Source of the DNA: Gentiana macrophylla
Taxonomy: Eukaryota; Streptophyta; Magnoliopsida; Gentianales; Gentianaceae
NCBI GenBank assembly: GCA_026214975.1
Contig: CM047809.1
Span: 32,151,977 to 32,215,976 of the forward strand
Direction: 5' to 3'
DNA: 64,000 nt
The notes beneath the pieces were generated by a model, which did no database searches, was not told where the DNA came from, and saw only the letters and a list, made by a program, of their open reading frames with translations. The translations under genes and the position numbers were made by a program. Below are positions 53,560-64,000 of the stretch, in pieces; position 1 is the first letter of the stretch, and each line of letters begins with the position of its first letter.

Positions 53560-54480
53560 GTAAGCGATATGAGAGGTGTAGAATCGGAGGTCGCCTTGCA
53601 TAACCTAAGTGTCGATCCCAACCAGGCCAATACAACAAAGGCGCGTCAATTCTCTGAGAAAGGAAGTCGCAATAAAAATTGAGGTCGAGAAACTTTTAGC
53701 GGCGAGGCATAATCAAAGAGCTTCAATATCCACCTGGTGGCAAATGTAGTAATGGTGAAAAAACACAGCGGCAAGTGGCGGATGTGCGTCGACTTCACCG
53801 ATCTAAACAAAGCTTGCCCAAAGGACCCCTACGCGCTCCTCGAATCGATAAAATGGTGGATGGGATCGCGGGTTTTTGAACCTTAAGCTTTACGGGCGCT
53901 ATTCCGGCTACCACCAGGTCAAAATGGCGATGAAGATAAGGAGCTAACGGCCGCCAGGGGCGCGCGAGCTATATTACTATGAGATGATGCCGTTTGGCCT
54001 AAAAAACCTTGAGCTCAACCTATCGAGAGAATAGTAAGCGAGTTTTTCGGCCTTGAGATAGGCAAGAACATGGAGGCCTACATTGATGACATGGTCGTGA
54101 AATCAAGTCGCCAAGATCACTTGGAGGACCTTCGCGAAACCTTTGCAAGCGTGAAGAATCACTCGATGAAACTAAACCTACGAAATGCACTTTTGGGGTC
54201 AGGCGAGGAAATTTACGGGCTTTATGGTAAGTCAAAGGGGATCGAGGCAAATCCCGAAAAAATCGAGGCCCTGGTCAACATGGCGAGCCTACGGTATTAA
54301 AGAAATGCAGCGGCTCAGCAGCGGGATCACGACTTTGGGTAGGTTTGTCTCGAAATCTGCGAGAAAAAGTGCCTTTCTTCAAAAGTACGAAAAAGTGGTA
54401 CCTTCTCTTGGGCGGCGGAATGCTCCAGGCATTTAAAGACCTCAAAGAATACTTATCAAGACCGCCGTTGCTAACTTGAC
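53560..54480 (+). pseudogene. rt: Element E reverse transcriptase
   Basis: In shifting frames: VALHNLSVDPNQA, KHSGKWRMCVDFTDLNKACP, KDPY followed by an IDKMVDGIAG block, YSGYHQVKMAM, YEMMPFGLK, and the catalytic MEAYIDDMVVKSS at about 54070, then HLEDLRETFASVKNHSMKLN and GIEANPEKIEALVNM. All Tat RT blocks are found in order with the YIDD box intact. Each break seen can be explained by loss or gain of one base, which fits sequence error as well as decay. Confidence 0.9.
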
Positions 54481-54840
54481 CCGAGGCTCGGGATACTCTG
54501 TTTTATATTTGGCGACCTCGAGATAGGGCCGTAGCGCGACACTCGTAAAAAAGAGGAGGAAGGCTCGCGAAGCCGATTTTATGTTTCCAAAGCTCTAAGC
54601 CCGTTGAAAGTCGTTATTTTAATATAGAAAAGTTGGCTTATTGTGTTGTTATATTTGCCCGCAAATTAAGGGCTTACTTTTCATCGCACACCATCGTAGT
54701 ATTATCAAATGCATCGCTAAGGCGGAGTTCTTCACAAGCGGACACTGTCCGGTCGATTCTCCGATGGGCCATCGAGCTTCTTGAGTTCGATATCCGATAT
54801 GAGCCCGGAAGGCTGTAAAGGCCCAAGCTCTCCCAGATTT
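54480..54840 (+). pseudogene. rh: Element E RNase H
   Basis: The frame near 54633 reads FARKLRAYFSSHTIVVLSNA, then after a shift WAIELLEFDIRYEPGR, the usual C-terminal half of Tat RNase H. The N-terminal half (LYIWRPRDRAVAR-like, 54500-54550) is frameshifted, so its catalytic residues cannot be read with confidence. Confidence 0.8.
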
Positions 54841-54929
54841 CATAAGCGAAACAAGCTTCAGCGAAGAGGTGAAAAAAGCGGCTCTGCTCGAGCGCGACCA
54901 AGATAGGGTCACCGCGGAGGGCGAGCCTA

Positions 54930-55340
54930 TCGAGGCCAAGTCCTTTGTTGGCGGCTCTCGTTGATGGCTCCGCTAATCACAAAGTGCGGCGGCGGGAATA
55001 ATCTGTTAGAACCGGGAACATCGGAAGAAATTGAAGCGAGGCTCACGAGATTTGATTTCACCGCCTCTAACAACCGAGGCGAATCTGAGGCCGTCATTCT
55101 TTGAGTTGAAACTTCGCCAAAGCCATGAAAGTCGAAAATATACAAGTATTTTGCGACTCACGGTTGGTGGTAAATCAAATCAATGGGTCATATGGCATTC
55201 ATTGCGAAATTTTACAAAGGTATATTAACCTCGTCAAAAGACTCGAAAGCGACTTCACATATTGTCAATTCAAAAACATCCTCGAGAGGACAATCATAGA
55301 GGCGGACTACTTGTCCAAATTAACGCGAAGGCGCGTCGTG
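54930..55340 (+). pseudogene. Element E additional (archaeal-type) RNase H
   Basis: MKVENIQVFCDSRLVVNQIN (from 55125), GSYGIHCEILQRYINLVKRL and FTYCQFKNI match the second RNase H domain that marks the Tat lineage, including the D-S-x-L-V-V-N-Q signature. The upstream part (54940-55120) is less clear. It would supply extra RNA-strand removal. Downstream is the integrase. Confidence 0.8.
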
Positions 55341-55559
55341 CGATCCCGACATCATGGTGAACACCTATCGGAACCCGCCATCTCGAGGCGAGATCATGGA
55401 TTTCCAACCCGGTAACACTTGTTGGGTCGACATCATGAAGTCTTATATTGAGTTAGGAGAGCTTCCGGCGACCGCTTGCGAAGCTAGGGCCTTAGTAAGA
55501 AAGGGCGCAAGATATCGATTATGGACGGCGTGCTTTACCGTCATTCATTCTCGAAACCC

Positions 55560-56610
55560 CTTCTGCGATCGCGTCACGACTGAGGAGGTAGCGGGAATCT
55601 AACGAGCTACATGAGGAATGTCGCGGCGGCCATTTCTCAATCGAACACTAGCGAGAAGGTACTTCTAGCGGATATTATTGGCCAAAATTAGATGAAGGCG
55701 CCAAAGCTCATACCCGCGCATGTGATACTTGCGAGAGGTTATAAATATCCCAGGCTACCCTCGGTCGAACAAAGCATAGTGGTATTGCACTGGCCTTTCG
55801 ACATGTGGGCAATCGACCTCATCGGACCTTTGAAGAAAAGGTCGCTCAGGTTCTTGAAATACGTTGTCGTCGCGGTGGATTATTTTACTAAATGGGTGAG
55901 GCTAAGGCCTTGGTAAAAACCAATACGGGGACATAACATACTTTTTGCTCGATCAAATATGGACAAGATTTGGTGTTCCAAAAGTGATGGTTTCCGATCA
56001 CGGACCTCGGTCGAGAGGCAATTCGACAGATTACGTGTGAAGAGAACAATGTTAAACATTGGCAATCATCCGTGTGCTACCCGCGAGGAAATGGGCAAGC
56101 CGAAAATGCCAACAAAGCAGGTCTAAGTGTGTTAAAGAAGAGCACAGGTGAGAAAGCGAGGCCCTTGGCGGATCACCTTCAGCGACTCTATGGGCACTCG
56201 GGGCGTCGCGAAAAAATCACAATGAGGAAACTCCTTTTGCTTTAACATATGGAGTGCGAGGCTATGGCTTTGTGGAAATGGCCTTACCAAGCCCTAAGTC
56301 GTTTTTCTGGCGAGGTCAATAACACGGTGGGCGCGTAAACTTCGAGCTCGATCTAGTAGAGGCGGCGCATCCAGGCATCTGATCGTGCGGTCAACTATAA
56401 GCAGCGACAAAGCGTCATCACGACAAGCGTATTCGCAATCATCACGCCGCCGTCGGGATTCGTTTACAAAAAAGACAAGCCACGGGCCACGAAGCGAAAA
56501 AAGAAAGCTATCGGAAAGCGGGAAGGCCCCTACAGTTTGTGAGTTATCAAAAGGGGCGTACATGCTAAGTGACAAGGAGGGCGCTTGAGTATAATAGGCC
56601 ATGGCATGCG
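55560..56610 (+). pseudogene. int: Element E integrase
   Basis: The zinc domain is partly readable (ELHEECRGGHFS, YYWPKLDEGAKA with shifts). The catalytic core shows WPFDMWAIDLIGPLKK (first Asp), FLKYVVVAVDYFTKW, a VSDHG-type second Asp near 55995 and GNGQAENANK (Glu). A C-terminal AVNYKQR-like stretch follows. Frame breaks every 100-200 bp are single-base. pol ends near 56610, just before a 33-base A tract. Confidence 0.85.
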
Positions 56611-56706
56611 AGACAATCGAAAAAATACTATATGTAACGAGCCAATTCAAATAAAATTTGTTCTTCCAAATTGTATTTACATTCTTGTCTTTTAAATCGT
56701 CATCAT

Positions 56707-56742
<36 letters not shown>

Positions 56743-57180
56743 GCGATGAAAAGTTTTTCAAACATATCGATCAAGCCTGGACAAACTTCCATCAAGCTGC
56801 GGGATGGTTATCTTCCTCCGATCACATGTGTGGAGGTCCAAAAGCGACATCATGCTTGCAAAGGGCTCCACCGGATAAGTTTTTCAAACATATCGGTCGA
56901 GTGTATGGAAGGGACCCTGGCGCCCTTTGCATAATTTGGATATCGGCGATCACGAAAGGCATCGGCGACCAGTACCACGGCGACCTTGAACGCCGAGCAC
57001 GCATATCTTAGTGCCTCGCGATGGATCAACACTCCCGAGTCTATATCCACTCGATGGTCGCGAATGGCGTGCGAAGAAGGCGCGCCGCTCTCACTAACAA
57101 CATCGGCATCGGCGATGATAAGGCGCGGGAATTTATAAACTTCTTCCACTCACGGTCGGCTTGAGAGAGGTCGGATGTGA
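56611..57180 (+). other. Element E region after pol, with A33 tract
   Basis: A 33-base A run at 56708-56740 follows the end of pol. The phrases ttttcaaacatatcgatca and ttttcaaacatatcggtcg (56755, 56881) are about 125 bp apart, a two-copy repeat. No sense ORF. Confidence 0.5.
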
Positions 57181-59093
57181 TCACTCCCAAAGACCAAAAC
57201 CGATTCTCGGGAGCGGCTCGCACATTGCAATACCAGGCGAATCGCCTATTTTCCTCATCCGCAAGGTCCAGGCGATCTCATAATGGGAGGAGGGATTTAT
57301 TGCGGGTATGTTAAAAACTTGGTTAATTCTCTCCGGAGTAAAGATAGCAGGAACACCCGGAGAGAAATCTTGCTCTTTGCCCGCCCGGAGGCTACATCGA
57401 GACAACACGGAGTAAAATTCCCGTATCATGGTAACATTAACGCTCCGGAGGCTCGGCAATAAATTCCCACCGGCCCGGAAAGCGAGCGCGCGGCATGGAG
57501 CCGTCTTCTATTCGTTGTTCATGTAAGCCCCTCTCCCTCATAATATCACGCCACTCAAAAAAATCCCGAAATAATCCGCCAGCTCACAGAAGCGGTGGTG
57601 AAAAAAGGAAACATCCCGGATGGGGCGAGCTTTGAATATCGAACACATTTGCTTTCCCTGGATGAGACATAGAGTTTGGAGGATAAGCGGTGAAGAGGAT
57701 AATGAGCGATTGAGGAAGAAAGCAAAATTCGGTATGAGGCAAGAGGTAAAGTGAGTTCCAAAATAACCCCTTTTTATACCGAGAGAGGGTATAATCAAGG
57801 GTTGGGATTAAGCTGGATCTAGGGCGGATATGCAAAGCGACCGAAGACCAAGGCAGCGAGGCGCCGGACCATAAAGAGACCGAAATTTATAGCTACGATT
57901 ACAAGCGACACCTAGTCATTAGGGGTCATAACTCTGCGTTAATGAATGCAGTCAAAAGTGCTTTGCGAGGCTCTATCTTACGACAAAAGCCTTTGCTCTC
58001 AATAAGGCTTTGAAACTTTGAAAAATTAGCGTCGCGTAGCGACTATGGTTAGAACAAGGCGGCGGCGTTTCGCAGCGGTCGGCGCCGCCAAATTATTAAG
58101 CGACCTCGCTTACGAATCAAGAAGGGCGGCCTGAGAGAACAAAATAACACATCACGGACCTCGCGAAAGGCAAAGGCGTCGAATCGAATCGACAGGAAAA
58201 GCCAAGTTGTATAAATTGAAAAAATGCGAGAAAATAAATTGTCAAGCTATTACAAATCAAGATTCGAGTCAAATCACAAAAGTAAATAGTCAAAGTTACA
58301 AATCAAATTTTCAAAGAGCTCGCGGAAAAGTACAAGAAATCTAGAGAGCATGAGGGGGTGGCGGGAGTCTTGATAAACTCGTCGCCTTGCTCGAGAGGCG
58401 GCGGCTTCTTCAGCGTCTCAAAATTTACTGAGGATTAACGGAGGCGGGATCCCAAAGCAGGCTCGCCACGTTTAAGGCTATTCGATCTGAATCGAGGTAA
58501 TGAGCTCGCTTGCATAAGGGATTTCGGGTGAAAGGCCACTAAATCGGGATGACCTTGATGCGTGTTCACCCACGCGACATATCCTCTCGAGAGTGATGTG
58601 CCCCGGCCTCGATCGGCCAGATCTGAGCTAGGTGACTAAAGCCCTGGTCAAAGCTATTCTCCATAAGGTCGAAGAAGTCATCCGAATTCTTGTAGCGCGA
58701 CGGCCCCAGGACTTGGCCTCTCGGCGGCCTCGGCCGTTTTCTTCGCGACTTCCTCAATAGCTTTCTCGGCCCGTGACCTCTTTCGCGAGATGTCTCCGCC
58801 TCGGCAAGCTTAACCTCTCAGCGGCGATCTCCTCCTGCGCCCCGCGTAATCCTTTGTCAAAGATGCAACTTTCTCATTGATCTCGGCATCAATTTAGAGT
58901 GCTCCTCCATGATCGCTTTCATCTTCTCCACCTCGCTTGACCCGCGTGCTTAGCTTTCTTTTTGGCGGTAACCTCGCCTTATCAGTTGCTCCCAGTGCGC
59001 CGTCACTTTCTTCACCCTCTGCATCGCGCCGCTCAGTGACCTCAAGTACCCTGTTTAAGCGAGCACCCGGTGTGGAAAGCAGGGGACAATTAA

Positions 59094-59137
<44 letters not shown>

Positions 59138-61270
59138 GAGAGAAGCTGCAATCCCAAGCGGCGCTCAAATCTACGATTTGACAATCTCATCTTGAGGCGG
59201 AGAGTTGTCTTGAGCATAAAGCGGGCTAATATACCCGGCCAATCTCCACTTGAACATGATCGGGATAGCCGAGAGGATCGCGCCGAGAGGAATCACATCG
59301 ACAATTGCTTCCCCGACCCGAGCTTTGGATAGGTCAAGATCTGGTAAAGCTCGGATCAACCATAAGGCCTCTTTCCCGAGAATAACCTCGAGGCAAAGTT
59401 TTGTGGCGGCGTCTCGGCGGATGCGCTCTTCTCCACGGAGTTTCAAACTCTTCAAGATGCGCCGGGTGGGAGGCGGACCGTTTGGATGGGCGATCATCAT
59501 CCGCCGCTTCTCTGGTTGAGGGTCGCCAGCGCCGTGCGACTCTTTAGTAGGGGATGAGTCTTTTTGAGGCACCGGCTGACTGGGCCCATAACAACGGCGG
59601 AGGAAGTCGCGCAGCGGAGGAGGAAGTCGCAACAAGAGCGGAAGAGGTCGCGACTTCCGGGTTATGTGTCTCTTCGACACAATCGGCGTCTGATTGGGGC
59701 ACCATCCTAGAGCTTTCTTCAAAGCCTCTCTGTCGAGCAACGGCGCTTATACGCCTCCGCATTAAGCTTGTTTCGGTGAGCCTGCGAGCATTTGGATCCA
59801 TACCTACAAAAGAAGCGGTTTAGAACCAGGAAAACAAAATGAGCATTTACAAATAAATACAAGTGGACAAAGAAAGTTACAAAGCGGCTAAGTATAGGAT
59901 CGCCCCACATTCAAACACTCGGAGAAACATTTGTTGATATGACAACCCCAATCAGTCCGGATCGCGGCTCTCGGGACCCATTTCGTACCATGGGCACGGC
60001 ATTCCCTCCGCCCACCAGGCCCGCCATGCATACAAAAGGCTCGGCGAGATCAAGAAGATCAACCGAAACATTTCTCCGAGATGGCGCCGCCCGTCCGGCC
60101 CGAATCAGCGTCATCGGCCCCTTTACGTGGCGCCGCTCACTCACGAGGGGTCAAAAGTATAAGCGTGGATTTGCCTCCACGAACTCGCTACTAGGAAAAG
60201 GCGGCCTACCCGACTCAACTTTCGGGTACCATTTGCCCCGTTTGTGAAACTTATTGGGAAGTGGGAGCGATGGCGAAGTCTGCGACCAAAGAGACTGCCG
60301 CCAGGAATAGGCGTCCACGAAGGAATAAAATTGCCCCGATAAAGTTAACGTCGGCTCGATCTTGAGAATCCGGCGCATGCGATGAAGGCCATCAAGCTGG
60401 ATAATAGCCCGGCGGCAAAATCGGAGAGAGCGCTTCCATCTCCTTGCAGATCTTCACAAAGAAAGGATCGGCGGCCTCGGACCCGCACACAAATGATGGA
60501 AATGGAGGATAAGGGTGTCCTCGGGCGCGGCGGCGCCTACATAATCCTTATGGTCCCGGGTTTAAATTTATCGGACTCCTTCCCATGTCGAAAAAAAAGA
60601 AAACCGATACACATTTGGTGTCGATTCGAATATCACGATTAATGGTCTGTTGAGATCATTTGCTCTTGCCTGATCGGGACCATTTCTTGTCAGCGTCCTT
60701 CTCATACGCCGCCACGATCGCAAACTCTCGCATAGCCGGGATTATTAGGGCGAGAACTCTTGGTGGGAATCGCCGCGGCGGCCTCCTCACCAAGCTGTCA
60801 TGGTTTGGCTCGCGATTTTCCTTTTCTTACGCTTTTGCGCAAGCATCGGATATCCTTCCGGGGCAATTCCGCATTTTCGTCCTCTTTGGACCCCATTAAC
60901 TCATGAACGCGGCGTCTGAACATAAGCCGTCATGGTCGGGGCGCCGCTAGTACTCAGGACCGCCGTTTGTCCTTGATCGGAAGCGATTTCTTGACCCCCC
61001 TGGCTGTTGGAGACTTTTGAGCCGCGCCTTCTCCTTAAGGCTCACTCTACGTGGCGGATTCGGGCGAGGCGAAGGCCTCCAACTCAAAAGAGTCGACATC
61101 CATATGGCGGCCTCGTCGGTGTAACCTCGCCAATATCTGCGACTACTTTCCACTTCAACCTCGTCCAACGGATCGCCAAGCGAGGCGGCCAGATAGTATG
61201 GGGTCATCCTCGCGTATGTCGTAAATCTCCCTTTCCGTAGAAGTCGTCGCGCGAATAGTCATTCCCGACA
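57181..61270 (-). pseudogene. Element E antisense ORF region
   Basis: Read on minus from about 61270 (MSGMTIRATTSTER) the frames give PYYLAASLGDPLDEVEVESS, a Ser/Lys/Pro-rich stretch, then a hydrophobic domain FAAGLLSSLMAFIACAGFSR, GQFYSFVDAYSW and KFHKRGKWYPKVESG. This pattern resembles PF04195-type antisense proteins and the HYGLEI/FAILCRLL domain of element A. Farther on are acidic and basic segments (59740-59171). A last piece at 57459-57181 (MIREFYSVLSRC, FTPERINQVFNIPAI) resembles the 'putative plant transposon protein' domain. An A37 tract (T37 on this strand) lies at 59095-59131. Breaks are too many to give exon limits. Confidence 0.5.
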
Positions 61271-61995
61271 TCCTGCAAAAACAAGGGAGGAAAAAGGTGG
61301 AGCTTCGGACTGGTATAATAATAAATTAGCCAGGAAGGTGATCGCACCCACTTCAATACCGCCTCCTCCGTTTTACAAGAGATCGCATAAATAAAATTAC
61401 GAGAGGATAGCGAGGGGCGGGTGAAACCCCAATTTTCCCGGAAAGCTATAAATCTCTCCCGGGAAAAATCCCGTTTTTAATCAAAAACAAGGCGATGTTG
61501 CATCTCCGTAGCAAAAGAATAGCGAAATTGATATATATGGAAAAACAAAGCGGGGATGGATGAGTAAGCGAGTTAATGAAAGGATTTCTTACGATTTCTT
61601 TGAGAAAGATTGGAAAACCGCTTGGCGGGAAATACTCAAAGAGGTGGCGGAATCTTCAAAAGAACCGCCGTGAAATCCTAGAACCACCGCGAGAGCGCCG
61701 TTGAACCTTCAAAGCTCTGCCAAAAACTTGAGAATTCTAAAAACAACAAACAACGGAGAAAATAAGAAACACTAAAAGTGTGAAGGGTGAGAAGCGAAAG
61801 CTTTATATAGGCAAGGGGCCACGATCGTGCGGTTGGGAGCGCTTCATCAGCAGTTGAGATTAGAGCGGCGGTTATCGGTTTTGAAATCTGGCGTCCCATC
61901 GGTACCCACGTACAACTACCTGGCGATTCTTTGAAAGCGGCGCATCGTTCATGAGAGGAAAACCTAGAAAAGCGGCGTCGACCACGATTGGCGGC
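61271..61995 (-). other. Upstream region of the element E antisense ORF
   Basis: About 700 bp without ORFs, holding the minus-strand TATA box at 61801-61810 and bordered on the right by the tandem array. Confidence 0.45.
61801..61810 (-). promoter_or_regulatory. Minus-strand TATA box for the element E antisense unit
   Basis: Plus ctttatatag reads CTATATAAAG on minus, a consensus plant TATA box, about 530 bp upstream of the presumed antisense start and 185 bp from the tandem array. Confidence 0.5.
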
Positions 61996-62845
61996 GACAA
62001 GGTCGCAAAAAATAGACCCGAGTTGCTTTGAGGTCGCATGTTTTGAAAGCACGGCTCTTAGCGAACAAGTCGCATCAGGCGACAAGGTCGCAAAAAATAG
62101 ACCGAGTTGCTTTGAGGTCGCATGTTTTGAAAGCCACGGCTCTTAGCGAACAAGTCGCATCAGGCGACAAGGTCGCAAAAAATAGACCGAGTTGCTTTGA
62201 GGTCGCATGTTTTGAAAGCACGGCTCTTAGCGAACAAGTCGCATCAGGCGACAAGGTCGCAAAAAATAGACCGAGTTGCTTTGAGGTCGCATGTTTTGAA
62301 AGCACGGCTCTTAGCGAACAAGTCGCATCAGGCGACAAGGTCGCAAAAAATAGACCGAGTTGCTTTGAGGTCGCATGTTTTGAAAGCCACGGCTCTTAGC
62401 GAACAAGTCGCATCAGGCGACAAGGTCGCAAAAAATAGACCGAGTTGCTTTGAGGTCGCATGTTTTGAAAGCACGGCTCTTAGCGAACAAGTCGCATCAG
62501 ACGACAAGGTCGCAAAAAAAGAGACCGAGTTGCTTTGAGGTCGCATGTTTTGAAAGCACGGCTCTTAGCGAACAAGTCGCATCAGGCGACAAGGTCGCAA
62601 AAAATAGACCGAGTTGCTTTGAGGTCGCATGTTTTGAAAGCACGGCTCTTAGCGAACAAGTCGCATCAGGCGACAAGGTCGCAAAAAATAGACCCGAGTT
62701 GCTTTGAGGTCGCATGTTTTGAAAGCCACGGCTCTTAGCGAACAAGTCGCATCAGGCGACAAGGTCGCGAAAAAAATAGACCGATTACTTTGAGGTCGCT
62801 TGCTTTGAAAGCACACGGCCCTAAGTGTACAAGTCGCATCCGACG
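61996..62845 (+). repeat. Tandem array in element E, 84-86 bp x about 10
   Basis: gacaaggtcgcaaaaaatag starts units at 61996, 62081, 62166, 62250, 62334, 62419, 62503, 62588, 62672 and 62758. Each unit contains cgagttgctttgaggtcgca and cggctcttagcgaacaagtc. Units 1-9 are nearly identical; the last is diverged. It lies between the antisense promoter region and the 3' LTR. Because the unit is not a multiple of three, it opens ORFs in many frames on both strands that are not genes. Confidence 0.97.
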
Positions 62846-62909
62846 ATGAGGTCATAAAGGTGTTGATAATTACTCCATCCTTCATATCCTCGGGAATATC
62901 ATTTAAAGC

Positions 62910-62925
62910 ACGGAGTAGGGGGCAT
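62910..62925 (+). promoter_or_regulatory. Polypurine tract of element E
   Basis: acggagtagggggcat directly before the 3' LTR start at 62926. Confidence 0.8.
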
Positions 62926-63479
62926 TGATGGGTATAAATAATTCCACCACCTCAGCGATGGGGACAACCCATCTGCGGCCATCCTCCGGCATGACAAGAG
63001 AGATCGCAAAATGGGCGGCCGGTGTCTCACCTCGCCGCGATCAAGGCATTTGCGGTCCCCAGGCAAAGGCAGCAGATCCTGTGAATCTCATCCGAGGCAA
63101 GTCAAGAAGGGTCGCGCGGGCGAGGCCAAAGAGGGCTTGCTCCTTGCGACCTCAAGAGAGATGGCGCCGATTGATCCAGATCTTTTCCCCACTTGTAACT
63201 TAGATATTTCGTCTTGCTTAGTATCTAAGTAAGACCTAGCTATTAGTAAAATATCTAATAGATTACTTGTTCCCTAAGTTATCCATCTCTATAAAAGGGG
63301 TGGTCATTGTAAACTAAAGAAGAGGAGATATAGAAAAAATACACACTATACTTGCAAGCAAAGGCTCTCTCCATTCTAACTCTCTCCACACCACCACCCG
63401 CCGGAATATCGCCACACCTTAAATACAGCCAGATATCCACCATCCAAACACCGCAAGGACACCCGTGAGGATTTAGACA
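62926..63479 (+). repeat. Element E 3' LTR (554 bp)
   Basis: Direct repeat of 50236-50788, TG...CA bounded, followed by resumed Athila gag of element D. Confidence 0.95.
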
Positions 63480-64000
63480 TCTTCAAAGGGAAATATACAA
63501 TTTTTATCAAACGGAAACAGAATCTTTCTTTGAGGCATGGAAGAGATTTAAGGCTCTTCTTCGTAAATGCCCCACCATGGGTTAGACTTGCGAGAGGCAA
63601 GTCAATACCTTTCGAGTGGATTGACCGAGCTCACTAAGGGCATGGTCAATAGTTCATCAGTGGGGCGTTTTTGAGGAAAACGCCTCAGAGAGGGTGGGCA
63701 TTGTTGAAGACATTGCCAAATATAATTATGCCCCCTCCTTTCGAACATTCAGCACCACCACCTCCTCATAGGATCGAGGAGGTGAAAATGCTGAAACGAG
63801 ATTGCCATCTTTGAAGCGGCGGTGGCTACGCTTACCACGTCTCCAAATCCAAGTTATCGGACTCCTTCATTTTACACGAACTCTCAAGTTACATGCTGCG
63901 AGAATTGTTCTCGGTGGCCATATGGTTGGCGGTGTCAAGTCGTGTCCCCAATTCTTATCAAGTCAATCTTTGTCGAGAATCATGGGCGGTACAATCCGAT
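63480..64000 (+). pseudogene. gag: Element D Athila gag, second part
   Basis: Reading from 63483: LQREIYNFYQTETESFFEAW and ALLRKCPTMG, then in other frames GLTELTKGMVNSSS, IAKYNYAPPPF, LEAAVATLTTSPNPSYRTP-like text and a CENCSRWPYGWRCQ stretch in place of the zinc knuckle. This is the C-terminal half of the gag interrupted at 50236. The knuckle lacks a clear His ligand. The element continues beyond the window. Confidence 0.88.

Larger units (their letters stand above)
50236..63479 (+). mobile_element. Element E: Tat-lineage gypsy retrotransposon with full pol and antisense region
   Basis: This 13.2-kb unit has LTRs of 553 and 554 bp, a primer site, gag, protease, RT, RNase H, an additional archaeal-type RNase H, integrase, a long 3' region with antisense ORFs, a minus-strand TATA box, an 84-86 bp tandem array, and a polypurine tract. 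The dual RNase H and antisense ORF are Tat traits. Most frame breaks are single-base indels. A clean 5-bp target duplication is not visible (agcgg left, tcttc right). Confidence 0.88.
46893..64000 (+). mobile_element. Element D: Athila gypsy retrotransposon, nested in C and split by E; 3' end outside window
   Basis: 5' LTR (46893-48420), tRNA-Asp primer site, ~1.2 kb leader and gag (49677-50235, continuing at 63480). The gag frame before 50236 ends in the YFPPAK region. The frame after 63479 starts LQREIYNFYQ and ends in the ALLRKCPTMG block, the expected next segment of Athila gag. Element E is therefore nested in it. The 5' flank duplication candidate is gctag (46888-46892). Confidence 0.88.

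Noticed and set aside
56671..57011. ORFs with long Lys runs
   Set aside because: The Lys run is the translation of the A33 tract; no domain on either side. The same applies to the ORF at 58937-59332 over the A37 tract.
61996..62760. Overlapping ORFs of 67-123 codons on both strands with repeated RSHVLKA / SEQVASGDKVAKN peptides
   Set aside because: They arise from reading the 84-86 bp tandem array in several frames. The unit is not a multiple of three and no start, domain or codon bias supports a protein.
61996..62845. CRISPR-like regular repeats
   Set aside because: The repeat has no variable spacers; the entire 84-86 bp unit is repeated. The context is a plant retrotransposon.
1..64000. 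rRNA, tRNA, snRNA or miRNA genes
   Set aside because: No tRNA cloverleaf boxes, rRNA-like conserved blocks or long miRNA-type foldbacks were recognised. The tRNA-like matches are short primer-binding sites.

Overview
This window looks like heterochromatic, transposon-rich DNA from a flowering plant. Nearly every recognisable gene belongs to an LTR retrotransposon of a plant-specific lineage: Tat and Athila (Ty3/gypsy), a Tekay-like chromovirus (Ty3/gypsy) and SIRE-like Ty1/copia elements. I recognise no host gene, no rRNA or tRNA gene and no CRISPR array. A 100-base run of N at 34608-34707 marks a scaffold gap, so the window is draft assembly.

Layout, left to right (letters are my labels). 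A (1-5250, +) is a Tat element carrying only gag and protease, then a tandem repeat, an antisense ORF and its 3' LTR. 5251-7527 is AT-rich spacer with a Stowaway-like MITE. B (7528-13405, +) is a second Tat element with the same gag-protease / tandem array / antisense ORF plan. H (13405-32464, +) is a SIRE-like copia element with integrase, RT, RNase H and an envelope-like ORF. H is split by F (15358-29094, -), a copia derivative with a gag tail and an envelope-like ORF but no pol; H carries the 5-bp duplication tcaag on both sides of F. F's 3' LTR is in turn split by G (15996-23395), a coding-free Athila-like composite with LTRs in inverted orientation and the duplication accaa. L (32465-34607, -) is a copia LTR plus a little internal sequence that ends at the gap. 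J (34708-40983, -) is a Tekay-like chromovirus sitting in the gag of K (an Athila element on -, 40984-43698). C (Tat, +, from 43699) lies against K's LTR. C is interrupted at the start of RT by D (Athila, + from 46893), and D's gag is interrupted by E (Tat, +, 50236-63479). D resumes at 63480 and runs off the window.

The elements work as autonomous/non-autonomous sets. C and E carry Tat pol, whereas A and B keep only gag-protease and would need pol in trans. G keeps only LTRs, primer-binding site, leader and polypurine tract, so whatever is conserved in its leader is probably cis-acting RNA or DNA. The most unusual signal is there: five stem-loops with a nearly constant ~20-nt loop and stems that differ but stay complementary (17534-18047), repeated in a second leader copy (22001-22477). 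Other notable signals are a palindrome-like GGACG-NN-CGTCC motif shared by Athila and chromovirus elements, antisense ORFs with candidate promoters inside Tat 3' regions, and the inverted-LTR structure of G.

Caution: many frameshifts, above all in 50-63 kb, look like single-base indels and may be residual sequencing error rather than biological decay.
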